From: Verrucomicrobiaceae bacterium
GTDB lineage: Bacteria > Verrucomicrobiota > Verrucomicrobiia > Verrucomicrobiales > Verrucomicrobiaceae
Direction of reading: 5' to 3'
Assembly: GCA_016795485.1 (NCBI GenBank)
Contig: JAEUHM010000003.1
Coordinates: 153,347 to 217,346, forward strand
DNA length: 64,000 nt
Positions 37,325-46,911 of the stretch are shown piece by piece; the stretch's first letter is position 1; each line of letters opens with the position of its first letter. The notes below the pieces were generated by a model. It saw only the letters and a program-made list of their open reading frames with translations, was not told where the DNA came from and made no database searches. The position numbers were made by a program, and so were the translations under genes.

Positions 37325-38719
37325 ATGGCCTCATTTAAAGTTCGCAAACTTCGTTGTATCCCCCCTGAGATCACCGTCCCTGGTGACAAGAGTATCAGTC
37401 ATCGCTCGGCAATGTTTGCGGGTATGGCCAATGGTCGCACGGTCATTAGTGGATTCCTTCCAAGCGAAGACTGTCTATGCACCGTGAAAGCGATGGAGGC
37501 TCTGGGCGCAGAGGTAGATATCCTGGAGGAGGCTGAAGGCATCGGTCCTGTCACCCTAGCCATTGTCGGTCACGGCATGAAGCTGAAAGCCCCAGCGAAT
37601 CCAATCGACTGCGGCAACTCTGGTACAACGACGCGCTTGCTTGCGGGCATCCTCGCTGGACAGCCATTTACGACTACGCTGGTTGGGGATGAATCACTGT
37701 CCAAGCGGCCAATGCGTCGTATCGCTGACCCGCTGAGCCTCATGGGGGCTAAAGTCACAGGTCAGGGTGACAAGATTTGCGCACCACTTCAAATCAGCGG
37801 CGGCGATTTGCAGCCAATCACGTACCGTCTACCGATGGCGAGCGCTCAGGTGAAGAGCGCTGTGCTTCTGGCTGGCTTGTTCGCACCTGGAAAGACCAGT
37901 GTGGTTGAGCCTGTCCCCACGCGGAACCACACAGAGCGTCTAATGACACACTTTGGCATCAAGTGGCTCCGCGATGGCGAAACCGTCAGCGTCTACGGTG
38001 GGCAAGAGCCTCAGCCGGTGGACATTGTGGTGCCGGGGGACATTTCCAGTGCCGCGTTTTGGATGGTGGCCGCTGCGGCCACTCCAGGGGCGCAAATCAC
38101 GCTCAAGAACGTCGGGCTCAATCCAACGCGGACGGGCATCATCGACGTTTTGTTGCGGATGGGTGCACAAATCACTTCTTCAGAGAGAGAGTCGAATGGT
38201 GAACCTCGTGGAAACGTGGTGGTCAAGGGCGGTGAACTCAATTGCACGGTCATCGGTGGCGCTGAGATACCGAATGTGATTGATGAGTTGCCTATTCTCG
38301 CAGTTGCGGGTGCTCTCGCCCGCGGCAACACGCGCATTCGTGACGCAGCAGAGCTTCGAGTCAAAGAGACAGATCGTATCGCCGCTGTGGCAGACAACCT
38401 CCGTCGGATGGGTGTCACTGTTACCGAGTTTGAAGACGGCATGGAGATCGAGGGTGGTGCAACCTTGAACGGAGCTAGTATCGACAGCTTTGGTGATCAC
38501 CGCATTGCCATGGCGTTCGCCATTGCAGGCATGTTCGCAGAGGGCACCACGATCATCAATGATACTGAGTGCATCTCTACTTCGTACCCTGGCTTCGAGA
38601 AGCATCTGGACCTTTTTTTTTCTAACTCCAAGTCCAACAAGCCACCCATCCCAGTGATCGCGCGCATCCCCAAAAAGCTCGGGATCGATACTTTGGCTGC
38701 GGAAGATGTCTCAGACTGA
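37325..38719 (+). CDS. aroA: 3-phosphoshikimate 1-carboxyvinyltransferase (EPSP synthase)
   Basis: 464 residues. The family pattern is complete: VPGDKSISHRSAMFAGMANG (~18-38), DCGNSGTTTRLLAGILAG (~96-113), MASAQVKSAVLLAGL, RELRVKETDRIAAVA type block (~340) and GDHRIAMAFAIAGMFAEG. The last ~40 residues are an unusual tail after a nine-T run (38613-38621). The enzyme makes EPSP from shikimate-3-phosphate and PEP in the shikimate pathway, upstream of tyrA's substrate. Confidence 0.97.
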   Translation: MASFKVRKLRCIPPEITVPGDKSISHRSAMFAGMANGRTVISGFLPSEDCLCTVKAMEALGAEVDILEEAEGIGPVTLAIVGHGMKLKAPANPIDCGNSGTTTRLLAGILAGQPFTTTLVGDESLSKRPMRRIADPLSLMGAKVTGQGDKICAPLQISGGDLQPITYRLPMASAQVKSAVLLAGLFAPGKTSVVEPVPTRNHTERLMTHFGIKWLRDGETVSVYGGQEPQPVDIVVPGDISSAAFWMVAAAATPGAQITLKNVGLNPTRTGIIDVLLRMGAQITSSERESNGEPRGNVVVKGGELNCTVIGGAEIPNVIDELPILAVAGALARGNTRIRDAAELRVKETDRIAAVADNLRRMGVTVTEFEDGMEIEGGATLNGASIDSFGDHRIAMAFAIAGMFAEGTTIINDTECISTSYPGFEKHLDLFFSNSKSNKPPIPVIARIPKKLGIDTLAAEDVSD

Positions 38720-38724
38720 ATGAC

Positions 38725-39384
38725 ATGAGTGAGACGCATCCTGTCATCGCCATAGATGGACCTGCTGCCTCCGGCAAGAGCAGTGTGGCCCGGAAAATCG
38801 CAGCGCGGCTAGGTTGGACGTATGTGAATACGGGAAACATGTATCGAGCCATGACGCACTGCGTTTTGAGTCGTGGATTGAGTCTTTCGGATTCGCCAGC
38901 TATAGGCATTTTGGCCGCCGAGGTGCCCCTGAGCCTGGAAGTGCAAGATGGAAACAAGGTGGTGACCGTGATTGACCATGATTGTCCGTCAGATGAGGTG
39001 CTAAACAGCGAGGAAGTAAATCGCTCCGTGTCCTACGTGGCCCAAGTGCCAGAGGTTCGTGAGCGACTCGTTGCTGAGCAGCGGGCGTTGGCCAAGCGAG
39101 GTCCAGTCGTCATGGAAGGGCGTGACATTGGCTCGGTGGTGTTTCCTGCTACCCCTTTGAAACTCTACATTGATGCCTCGGAGGAAGTGCGTGCCCGACG
39201 TCGTGCTGTCCAAGGTCACGCTGACTCAGTTGGCTTAAGAGACAAGATCGACAGCACTCGGAAGACAGCACCGTTGGTGATTCCTGATGGTGCGGTGGTT
39301 ATTGATAGCTCGGAAATTGGCCTGAATGAGGTCGTAGATGCTGCCTGTGAAGCACTCACACAGCGTGGAGTCTCATTCACGTAA
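38725..39384 (+). CDS. cmk: Cytidylate kinase
   Basis: 219 residues. P-loop GPAASGKSSVARKIA (~10-25), NTGNMYRAMT, VMEGRDIGSVVFP (~129), and a C-terminal IDSSEIGLNEV. Phosphorylates CMP/dCMP. Standard aroA-cmk order. It is followed by plsC, with the plsC ATG 15 bases after the stop. Confidence 0.97.
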   Translation: MSETHPVIAIDGPAASGKSSVARKIAARLGWTYVNTGNMYRAMTHCVLSRGLSLSDSPAIGILAAEVPLSLEVQDGNKVVTVIDHDCPSDEVLNSEEVNRSVSYVAQVPEVRERLVAEQRALAKRGPVVMEGRDIGSVVFPATPLKLYIDASEEVRARRRAVQGHADSVGLRDKIDSTRKTAPLVIPDGAVVIDSSEIGLNEVVDAACEALTQRGVSFT

Positions 39385-39399
39385 CGAAAGTTGGCGGCG

Positions 39400-40017
39400 A
39401 TGAACCTTCCTTACTGGGCTGGACACAGGTTCTTTCGTGAGCTCTCTCGTGGTTTTTTTGGCCTGCAAGCGCATGGGTTGGAGAATGTCCAATTCCACGG
39501 ACCAGCCCTTCTCGCGTGCAATCACGTCAGCTATCTCGACCCGCCTTTCGTAGGAGCGACTTTGGACGAAGACATCATCTTTTTTGCCCGCAAAACATTG
39601 TTCCGCTTTAAGTTCTCCAACTGGTTGCTCACTCGTTGGCAAACCATACCGGTGGACAAAGATAAGCCCGATCCCGGTAGTCTCAAAACTGTCTTCCGAC
39701 GGCTCAAAGAGGGCAAGAAAGTACTGATTTTCCCAGAAGGGACGCGATCCCCTGACGGAACTTTGCAGACAAGTGAACCTGGGGTCGGAATGCTGATCGC
39801 GAAAGCTGAGGTGCCAGTTGTGCCCGTTCGGATTTTTGGCTCCTTCGAGGCGCTTTCACGGAAACACAAGCTCCCACAGCCTGCTTCGATTCGCGTGGTT
39901 TTTGGTAAACCATGGGTTTGCGATCCTTCGCTTTATCAAGGCACCGGTAAAGCGGCTTATCAGCAGATTGCAGATGAAGTCATGGCCAGAATCGCCGAAC
40001 TGCAACCAAAAGACTGA
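39400..40017 (+). CDS. plsC: 1-acyl-sn-glycerol-3-phosphate acyltransferase
   Basis: 205 residues from the ATG at 39400; a TTG at 39391 could add three residues. The H(X)4D acyltransferase motif is NHVSYLD (~42-48), then FPEGTRSPDG (~110, the FPEGTRS motif) and VPVVPVRI. It makes phosphatidic acid from lysophosphatidic acid on the inner membrane. Last gene of the housekeeping run; no clear terminator is visible. Confidence 0.93.
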   Translation: MNLPYWAGHRFFRELSRGFFGLQAHGLENVQFHGPALLACNHVSYLDPPFVGATLDEDIIFFARKTLFRFKFSNWLLTRWQTIPVDKDKPDPGSLKTVFRRLKEGKKVLIFPEGTRSPDGTLQTSEPGVGMLIAKAEVPVVPVRIFGSFEALSRKHKLPQPASIRVVFGKPWVCDPSLYQGTGKAAYQQIADEVMARIAELQPKD

Positions 40018-40031
40018 CTTCGTGCCGGTGT

Positions 40032-40187
40032 TCAGTCGGGATCTATGCCACAGCACGAGCCACATTTCTGAAGGCACTCCGCGCACAGCTTGCGCTCGGC
40101 TACTTCTACCGCGTCAGGGCAGCCACATTCGTCACAGGCAAGGAGAGGAGATGGGTCGGCTTGATCGGTTTTGTGGGTGGCTGCCAT
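40032..40187 (-). CDS. Small Cys-rich zinc-binding protein
   Basis: 51 residues with nine cysteines, most in CxxC or CxxxxC pairs (CDECGC...CAEC..CGSCC). The start ATG at 40187 lies just inside the non-coding part before the ceramidase-like stop at 40192, so the two are in the same direction and nearly touch. It probably binds one or two zinc ions; no partner or function can be named. It is short, but the strong cysteine pattern and the compact position support it. Confidence 0.6.
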   Translation of the reverse strand: MAATHKTDQADPSPLLACDECGCPDAVEVAERKLCAECLQKCGSCCGIDPD

Positions 40188-40191
40188 CTTG

Positions 40192-41505
40192 CTACTTACT
40201 TGCCTTGAACTCGGCTGGTGTGACTTGATGCACAGCACGCAAAATACGTTCCTCGACATCATCCGCGAACTTCGTCGGGCGGTCATAGTAAACCATGGCA
40301 CCAGCACCTTCATATCCACCTTCCTCCAGGACTCGACGAGACGGGACGTAGCAAGGTACATCGTTGCTGTAGGCGCTAACCCAGATACGGCCCTTGTCGA
40401 ACTCGCGCTTAATGCGTAGTGAGTAGTCTACGGTGACTTCTCCCGGCAGAAAAACCAGCGCCAGACCGTCTCCGACCGTCCAGTTTTGGACTAGGTAGTC
40501 TAGTTCTGTGGGGATCGTCTCACCGCTTGCCAGTCGCTTTAGATTCTTCTGTGCATGGTAGGCGATGGAAGGTGTTTTTGATTCAGAGAGTGCCTTCCAT
40601 TCTTCGAGTGTTGGAAGGGTGGCAAACTTAAGTTTGATGTCCGTCGCCCGACACGTGACCGGCCCGTTAAGGGGCGTCATTTCACCTTGGACAAGTCGCT
40701 TTGCTTCTGCGGCGAGGTCTTCGCCATACTTTTTGACCAATTCCATGGTGCGACGAGGGTTCGGGTTCTGATCGGCCCCGCACCCGATTGCTGTCAGGGC
40801 AATGGCGTCAGGAAACTCGCGCTGAAGAGCCTCCTGGGCGCATCCGGCCCAGTCACCGTGGATCTCGTCGATCCCAATTGTTGTGCAATGGCACGCATAG
40901 TTGGTCAGAATGGCCCGCACTTTTCCGCTAGTGTCTGTCACTCGGAGCACCGGCAAGTCGTGATCTACGGGCTTAGTGGGGAATGATCGGCGATTGGCTG
41001 CAAATCCGACACTCCCTACCGCCCAAGCCAATTGCGAGGGTTGGCGATTTTTCAAAGCGGTCTGAACAGCCGCAATGATGTGTTGCTGGAGTTCGTTAGT
41101 GTATCGCTCGATGGCCGGTAGGTGCTCGGATGGTATGTCCATTCCAAAGAGATTTGGAAGGATGCCCATCAGCATGGGGGCGCAGTGCGTGTGGCTCGAG
41201 CAAATGGTGAAGTTCTCGTCCTTTACAGCACCATTCAGAGCCTTGACGACTGCATTACGCATCGAGCGGGGAACTCCGCAATTGTCGACGGTCACGATCA
41301 CGGCGGGACTCTCTGCGTCAGACCCTATCGCTAGGGCTTTGGCATAAATGTGTTGTAGCACACCTTTGTTGACGTCCCGGCGGTTGCCGTAGCCGCTGAG
41401 TCTGACTGGATAGTCTGGCGTGATGTCGATCGAGGCGACACCCACATCTATGGCATTGCCCACTAGGGGCAGGGAGGCGAGCAGAAACAGAACAACGCGG
41501 AGCAT
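40192..41505 (-). CDS. Neutral/alkaline ceramidase-like exported protein
   Basis: 437 residues with an N-terminal signal peptide (LRVVLFLLASLPLVGNA). Features of the neutral/alkaline non-lysosomal ceramidase family N-terminal domain (PF04734-like): DITPDYPVRLSGYGNR (~28-43), SSHTHCAP (~107, metal-binding), ACHCTTIG (~203) and GCGADQNPNP. The C-terminal domain of full ceramidases is only partly present. In PVC bacteria this family is common and substrates are often unknown. Sphingolipid hydrolysis is therefore only a possibility. Confidence 0.85.
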   Translation of the reverse strand: MLRVVLFLLASLPLVGNAIDVGVASIDITPDYPVRLSGYGNRRDVNKGVLQHIYAKALAIGSDAESPAVIVTVDNCGVPRSMRNAVVKALNGAVKDENFTICSSHTHCAPMLMGILPNLFGMDIPSEHLPAIERYTNELQQHIIAAVQTALKNRQPSQLAWAVGSVGFAANRRSFPTKPVDHDLPVLRVTDTSGKVRAILTNYACHCTTIGIDEIHGDWAGCAQEALQREFPDAIALTAIGCGADQNPNPRRTMELVKKYGEDLAAEAKRLVQGEMTPLNGPVTCRATDIKLKFATLPTLEEWKALSESKTPSIAYHAQKNLKRLASGETIPTELDYLVQNWTVGDGLALVFLPGEVTVDYSLRIKREFDKGRIWVSAYSNDVPCYVPSRRVLEEGGYEGAGAMVYYDRPTKFADDVEERILRAVHQVTPAEFKASK

Positions 41506-41588
41506 GATCTCACTACGTCAGCTTGGATGGTTTTCTCCCTTCTTCGGGCTGAAAACAGACGGCGACAGGGTCAAGAATCCGTCCGTGC

Positions 41589-44057
41589 ATGCGTAATACT
41601 ATCCAGATGTCGCGCTCCGTTTTACTGTTCACCCTGACACCCTGGCTTTGTCACGCAGCGGTGGATTTTTCCACCCAGGTGCGCCCTATCCTGTCGGAGA
41701 ACTGCTTTTTTTGTCACGGCCCCGACGAAAAGAAGCGCGAGGGTGGTTTGCGTTTGGATGAAGAAGTTTCTGCTAAGGCTCACCGAGATGGTGTGACTGC
41801 GGTTGTCCCTGGCAAGCCGGATCAAAGTGCACTGATCCAACGGATATTGTCGACGGACCCTGACGAAGTGATGCCCCCGCCCAAGCTTCACAAAAAGATC
41901 AGCCCTAGCGAGATCGCACTACTCCGTCAGTGGATTCAGGAAGGGGCTCCGTGGGGAGGTCACTGGAGTTATCAGCGAGTGAAACGGCCCATTGTGCCTG
42001 CTAACGGCGAAAAACATCCAATCGATGCGTTCATTAAGGAGCGATTAAAGAGTGAGAAGCTCGGGTTCTCACCGCGTGCAAGCCTTCAGACGCTGGTTCG
42101 TCGTCTCGCCCTTGATCTCACTGGCCTGCCGCCAGACGTGGATGACTTAAAGTCTGGCGGTATCGACTCTGCCGTGTCGCGTTTATTGGCCAAACCGACT
42201 TTTGGGGAGCACTGGGCTCGCCTTTGGTTGGATCTGGCCCGCTATGCCGACAGTTCCGGTTACCCGAGCGATCAACCACGTGAGATATGGGCTTACCGGG
42301 ATTGGGTGATCCGCGCATTGAATGACAACATGCCGTTTGATCGGTTCACCATCGAGCAAATCGCTGGCGACATGCTTCCTAATCCCACGGAGGATCAGAT
42401 TATCGCCACAGCGTTTCATCGGAACACGATGACTCAAAACGAAGGTGGCACGAGTGATGAGGAGTTCCGCAATGCCGCGATCATTGATCGGGTGAACACG
42501 ACCATGGCGGTGTGGATGGGCACAAGTATGGCGTGTGCCCAGTGCCACACCCACAAATACGACCCAATCTCCATCAACGAGTATTACCAGTTTTTTGCCA
42601 TTCTGAACCAAAGTGCTGATGCCGACAAAAAAGATGAGTCTCCACTGCTGGAGATTTGGAAACCGGGCATCAAGGAGAAGAAAGAGGGCGTGAGTAAGGA
42701 AGTCGCTTCTCTGGAGGCTCGGTTGAACAAAGTGGAGGCACCTTGGCTTGAAGGATTTGATGCATGGGCAGCGGCCAAGCATCCTGAACTCACTAAGCTG
42801 AAGCCAGAACCGAAGGCTGTGATTGAGGCTCTCGCAACAGCGCCTGAAAAGAGAACGCCGAAACAGCGCCGTGAGTTGGAGACCTTCTACGTCAAAAACG
42901 CTTCACCTGGTTCCAAGAGCTTGCGTGATCAACTCGCGAAATTGAAAAGGGAGTTCGACTCGCTCAGACCTGTGACTGTCCCGATCATGAAAGAACTGGA
43001 AGAAAAGGCCAAGCGCGTCACACAGGTTCAGTTGAGGGGTAACTGGCAGGCGCTCGGTGACAAAGTGGAGCCGCGCACGCCTTCCGCGTTCAACCCTTTG
43101 CCCTCAGGCACCAAAGTGGATCGTCTGGCTCTGGCCAAGTGGCTGGTTAGTCGAGATAACCCACTCACCGCACGAGTGATTATGAATCGCATGTGGGAGC
43201 AGATCTTTGGCGTGGGGATTGTCCGCACGAGTGAAGAGTTTGGCTCCCAAGGCGAGTTGCCCTTTCATCCACAACTGCTGGATTGGCTGGCGGCTGAGTT
43301 CATGGAGTCCGGTTGGGATTTCAAACACATGGTCCGGCTCATGGTCACAAGCACTGCGTATCAGCAGGTGGCTAAAGTGAGTGATTCTTTGCAGGAACGT
43401 GACCCTGAGAATCGGCTCTTGGCTCGCGGACCGCGTTTTCGTCCCACGGGTGAACTTTTGCGAGATCAGGCACTCGCTGTCTCTGGCTTGTTGAGCCCGA
43501 AGATGTATGGCCCTGCGGTCAGGCCGCTAGCGCCCAATATGGGCCTGAGTACTGCCTTTGGTCGAGGGAATGACTGGGCTCCCAGTGAGGGGGAAGATCG
43601 GCGGCGGCGGAGTCTCTACACGGAAGTTCGTCGCAATGCACCGTATGCGAGTTTCATGACCTTCGATGCAGGAAATCGTGAGGTGTGCATGCTCAGACGT
43701 GGGAGAACTAACACGCCATTACAGGCTTTTGTGACGTTGAATGACCCCGTTTTTGTCGAATGCCAGCAGGCCTTGGCAAGACGTGTCGTCAACGAAGGCA
43801 AAGACGTAGGCGGTCGGGTGAATCGGATGGTTGAACTTTGCCTTGCCCGGCTTCCGACCAAGTCTGAGGTTGAAACCTTGACTGAGCTCTATCAGAGCAG
43901 TTTGGAGCGCTACAAGACAAACACGTCTGACGCGCTGAAACTGGCCACAGACCCGCTGGGACCGCTACCAAAGGGTGCTGATGCCGTAGAACTTGCTGCG
44001 TGGACAACAGTGGCCAACGTCGTAATGAATCTCGATGAGTTCTTGATGCGTCCGTGA
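41589..44057 (+). CDS. PSD1-family (DUF1549/DUF1553) protein with N-terminal cytochrome-like domain
   Basis: 822 residues from the ATG at 41589 (one at 41607 is also possible). A signal peptide is followed by a PSCyt1 domain with CFFCH (Cys39/Cys42/His43) and MPPPK (~98). Then DUF1549 (~140-350, containing the ACAQCHTHKYDPI second CxxCH motif) and DUF1553 (~500-760, with a SRDNPLTARVIMNRMWEQIFGVGIV stretch). These are PVC-specific, probably periplasmic, haem proteins; their biochemical role is unknown. The usual DUF1501 partner does not follow; the stop lies one base from that of the next, convergent gene. Confidence 0.93.
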   Translation: MRNTIQMSRSVLLFTLTPWLCHAAVDFSTQVRPILSENCFFCHGPDEKKREGGLRLDEEVSAKAHRDGVTAVVPGKPDQSALIQRILSTDPDEVMPPPKLHKKISPSEIALLRQWIQEGAPWGGHWSYQRVKRPIVPANGEKHPIDAFIKERLKSEKLGFSPRASLQTLVRRLALDLTGLPPDVDDLKSGGIDSAVSRLLAKPTFGEHWARLWLDLARYADSSGYPSDQPREIWAYRDWVIRALNDNMPFDRFTIEQIAGDMLPNPTEDQIIATAFHRNTMTQNEGGTSDEEFRNAAIIDRVNTTMAVWMGTSMACAQCHTHKYDPISINEYYQFFAILNQSADADKKDESPLLEIWKPGIKEKKEGVSKEVASLEARLNKVEAPWLEGFDAWAAAKHPELTKLKPEPKAVIEALATAPEKRTPKQRRELETFYVKNASPGSKSLRDQLAKLKREFDSLRPVTVPIMKELEEKAKRVTQVQLRGNWQALGDKVEPRTPSAFNPLPSGTKVDRLALAKWLVSRDNPLTARVIMNRMWEQIFGVGIVRTSEEFGSQGELPFHPQLLDWLAAEFMESGWDFKHMVRLMVTSTAYQQVAKVSDSLQERDPENRLLARGPRFRPTGELLRDQALAVSGLLSPKMYGPAVRPLAPNMGLSTAFGRGNDWAPSEGEDRRRRSLYTEVRRNAPYASFMTFDAGNREVCMLRRGRTNTPLQAFVTLNDPVFVECQQALARRVVNEGKDVGGRVNRMVELCLARLPTKSEVETLTELYQSSLERYKTNTSDALKLATDPLGPLPKGADAVELAAWTTVANVVMNLDEFLMRP

Positions 44058-44058
44058 G

Positions 44059-46911
44059 TCAGAGCGCAGAAAGGCAATCTTTGGCGGTCTTGCGGAGTCG
44101 GTCGAGCGCAATCGGTTCTGGGCCGTAGCGGTGCTCGGTGTAAAGCTTGGCAAAATCTGCGATCTGAGGAACGCGCTTTCCAAAACTCAATGGACCCTCA
44201 CTCGGCGCACGCGAAAACCCGTGTTTAGCCATTCTCGCACAAACCTGTTCCCATAACCTGACAGCTGGATCTGCGGTTCTGGCTTTACGCCGCAGCCAAA
44301 GCCAGAGCACGATCACAAAGACGACGATTGCGCAGAACGAGAAGGTAGCTAGCCGCATGATGTCTCCGAGGCCCCACTTGTCGAACATCAAGAACTGTTC
44401 GTCTTCGTTGAACTGAACCACGTTGCTGAACCATTGATAGTTGAGGTTGTCCCAGCGCATTCGTGCCTCCAGAATGGCCCGTCCCCACCAAGTGTTTCGC
44501 GGAATGTTGAAGCCTCCCGCGAAACTCTCTTCCATGATGCTGCGGAAGTCGGGTGTGAGCCTTGCTGGAGCGAGTTCCGCTGTCGGATCGATGCGGACCC
44601 AACCTTTCTTTTCCAAGTACACTTCTGCCCACGCATGAGCGTTGTATTGCCGCACCATGTAGTAGTCGCCAAATGGTTCACCACCCTGAAAACCGATCAC
44701 GAGCCGTGCGGGAATGCCCGCTACTCGCATCAATGTGGCGAAAGACGCTGCAAAATGCTCGCAGAACCCAAGTTTTCGTTCAAAGAGGAACTCATCCAGC
44801 GTGTTGGATCGATACTCGCCAGGTTGGAGGGTGTAGTTGAAGCCACCGGTGCGATAGTGCTTCAAAGAAGCTTGAACGATCTGTTCATCATTCTTCGAGG
44901 TGCGCTTCCACTCTTCGACCAAAGACTGCACGTTGCTGCTGATATTGGTTGGCACGCGCAAGCAGGCCACGCGCATGAAATACGAGAGGTCCTCTGCACC
45001 AATGCTTGGGTCGGATTCGATCTCGTAGCGCTTGGCGAATCGAATCGGGCTTTCAGCTTTCAGAGTGCGGTCGAGCGTCTCAATGGAGTAATCTCGTCCC
45101 CAGCGAGTGAACTGCACTGGACGGTCGAGTGCAGGTAACCAAGTGCCACCATGGGGTTCTAACGAGATGAGTTGCCGGATTCTATTTCCCGAGCCTTGTG
45201 ATCGACTGTGAGTGCCTGCCAGCGGACCACGTTGCCAAGCAAGGCCATCACAGTTGATCAAAGTAAAGCAGCGCCAGTAGAGTTCATTTGGCTGAACGTT
45301 GCCCTGAGTGATCGTCACACGAAATGCAGGTGCATCCGATGCAGCTACTTTTGCGATGTGGCCAGGATTGAGATCTTCTGACAGGCCACTCTCGTGTTGC
45401 AGACTCCGGGTGAGGGAGGTGACGAGGCCTGCCGTGCCTCGTGGGAAGACAAAGAACAAGAGAACGATGAGTGGCAGAGCCTGGGCACTCAGCACAAGTG
45501 TGGTCGTGATGGGTGGCTTTAGCCCTGCGGTGCCACGACGCATCCGGACGAGCGCGAGAAGGATCAGCCATGTTACAAAGGCAATGTAAAGTGTGCGCCC
45601 CAGGTTCTGTTCCAGCACGAGTGCGCACAGGCACAGAAACCACTCCAGCAACGCTAGCACCTGGAGATCCCTTGGAGTCCTGGATTCCAGAACCTTGGCT
45701 CCTGTGAGCATGAGCATGAAGGCAATCCCTTGCTCCAGCCCTCTCAATGTGCCCGTTTGCCCCCAGACCATGGTTAGGCCTGCTGCGATGAGTAGAACTT
45801 TCCAAAGCACGCTCACATGGACCTTCTGTCCTGCCCACCAGCGGATCAGAAGTGCCGAGAAAAAGATGACTGGACCTCCGTGGGGCACACTTCCTATCAA
45901 GGGCAGAGCAAGCAAAATGGCTGTGATCGCCAGCATCAGCAATGGTCTTCCTGGAGCGCGCACGGATGTCTCCAACGTGGGTGCATGCGAGCGAGTTTTA
46001 TTCTGAACTTGGCTCGCGGTTGTCGATTGGCTGATGCATCTGGCGAGTGCATCGAGACAACGACGTCGATGATCTTTCCCCGCGCCAGACTTTAGCTTTT
46101 CCGTGGGCAAACTGAGACTGTAGTTTAACCCAAGCGACTCCGCTTCGTCGATCCACTTCGCTATCTGACTCGCCTTGGACTCGTCGTTGCCTTCGAGTTG
46201 GTGCCACTTGAGCGCTATCTCCTCCGCTTCACCTCCGGTGAACTCTTTCACCATCATGGGGCGTCCACGTGCAACGGCCTTCCAATCCACATGCCTTAAA
46301 GAATCACCAGGTGCCCATGCGCGCACTCCGTTGAAGTCGTCACCGACACCTATGCGGCCCGCAGGCGCTAGAGTTTGCTGAGATTGTGCATGGGGTGCGA
46401 CTGGTTTTGAAGTGGGCAAGGGCCGGTCACCATTGGGCTTAGGATGAATAAGGTGTGGCTTGTCGATCTGCACCAGTTTCTCAGTGGTGAAGAATCCAAG
46501 GGGGTAGCGACTGCGAATGACCACCGTGATCTTGGCATTTGAGCCTGGACGGTCAGGCCTCATTTGAAGATTCAATCGTGCAGGAGCATCATTCCTCACT
46601 TGCTCCACAAACACTGGATGGGATGCTTGGGGAGATGAGATTTCAATGCCGGTTGCCGCGATGACGTTCGCACTGCGGATTGTTAGCGGTAATGACAGCC
46701 GTTCACCCTCACGCACTGGCGGTAATGATCCAGCCTCCACACTTAGCCCAGCCAAATGCTGCCGTGCATGCAACCAGGAAACGAGCATCACAGAGCCGAT
46801 GCAGAACGCCAACAAGTAGGCTGCACCGTTCTGTTGAGCAGCCCCGGCATACCACATGGTCAGCAGGATTGCTGCCAAAGAGACCGTGTGGCGATTGAAC
46901 CTCGTTTTCAC
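44059..46911 (-). CDS. Fused DUF58 - TgpA-like membrane transglutaminase
   Basis: 950 residues, GTG start at 46911 whose G overlaps the upstream MoxR stop (GTGA). The N-terminal ~310 residues are DUF58-like: two transmembrane helices, an Ig-like part, then RIGVGDDFNGVRAWAPGDSLRHVDWKA (~189-216). The rest is TgpA/DUF3488-like: a block of transmembrane helices (~325-500) and a periplasmic transglutaminase-like domain with Cys in GFCEHFA (~715), His in NAHAWAE (~757) and Asp in IDPTAE (~774), then a last helix and a DUF4129-like C-terminal tail. Normally DUF58 and TgpA are separate genes. Confidence 0.88.
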   Translation of the reverse strand: MKTRFNRHTVSLAAILLTMWYAGAAQQNGAAYLLAFCIGSVMLVSWLHARQHLAGLSVEAGSLPPVREGERLSLPLTIRSANVIAATGIEISSPQASHPVFVEQVRNDAPARLNLQMRPDRPGSNAKITVVIRSRYPLGFFTTEKLVQIDKPHLIHPKPNGDRPLPTSKPVAPHAQSQQTLAPAGRIGVGDDFNGVRAWAPGDSLRHVDWKAVARGRPMMVKEFTGGEAEEIALKWHQLEGNDESKASQIAKWIDEAESLGLNYSLSLPTEKLKSGAGKDHRRRCLDALARCISQSTTASQVQNKTRSHAPTLETSVRAPGRPLLMLAITAILLALPLIGSVPHGGPVIFFSALLIRWWAGQKVHVSVLWKVLLIAAGLTMVWGQTGTLRGLEQGIAFMLMLTGAKVLESRTPRDLQVLALLEWFLCLCALVLEQNLGRTLYIAFVTWLILLALVRMRRGTAGLKPPITTTLVLSAQALPLIVLLFFVFPRGTAGLVTSLTRSLQHESGLSEDLNPGHIAKVAASDAPAFRVTITQGNVQPNELYWRCFTLINCDGLAWQRGPLAGTHSRSQGSGNRIRQLISLEPHGGTWLPALDRPVQFTRWGRDYSIETLDRTLKAESPIRFAKRYEIESDPSIGAEDLSYFMRVACLRVPTNISSNVQSLVEEWKRTSKNDEQIVQASLKHYRTGGFNYTLQPGEYRSNTLDEFLFERKLGFCEHFAASFATLMRVAGIPARLVIGFQGGEPFGDYYMVRQYNAHAWAEVYLEKKGWVRIDPTAELAPARLTPDFRSIMEESFAGGFNIPRNTWWGRAILEARMRWDNLNYQWFSNVVQFNEDEQFLMFDKWGLGDIMRLATFSFCAIVVFVIVLWLWLRRKARTADPAVRLWEQVCARMAKHGFSRAPSEGPLSFGKRVPQIADFAKLYTEHRYGPEPIALDRLRKTAKDCLSAL

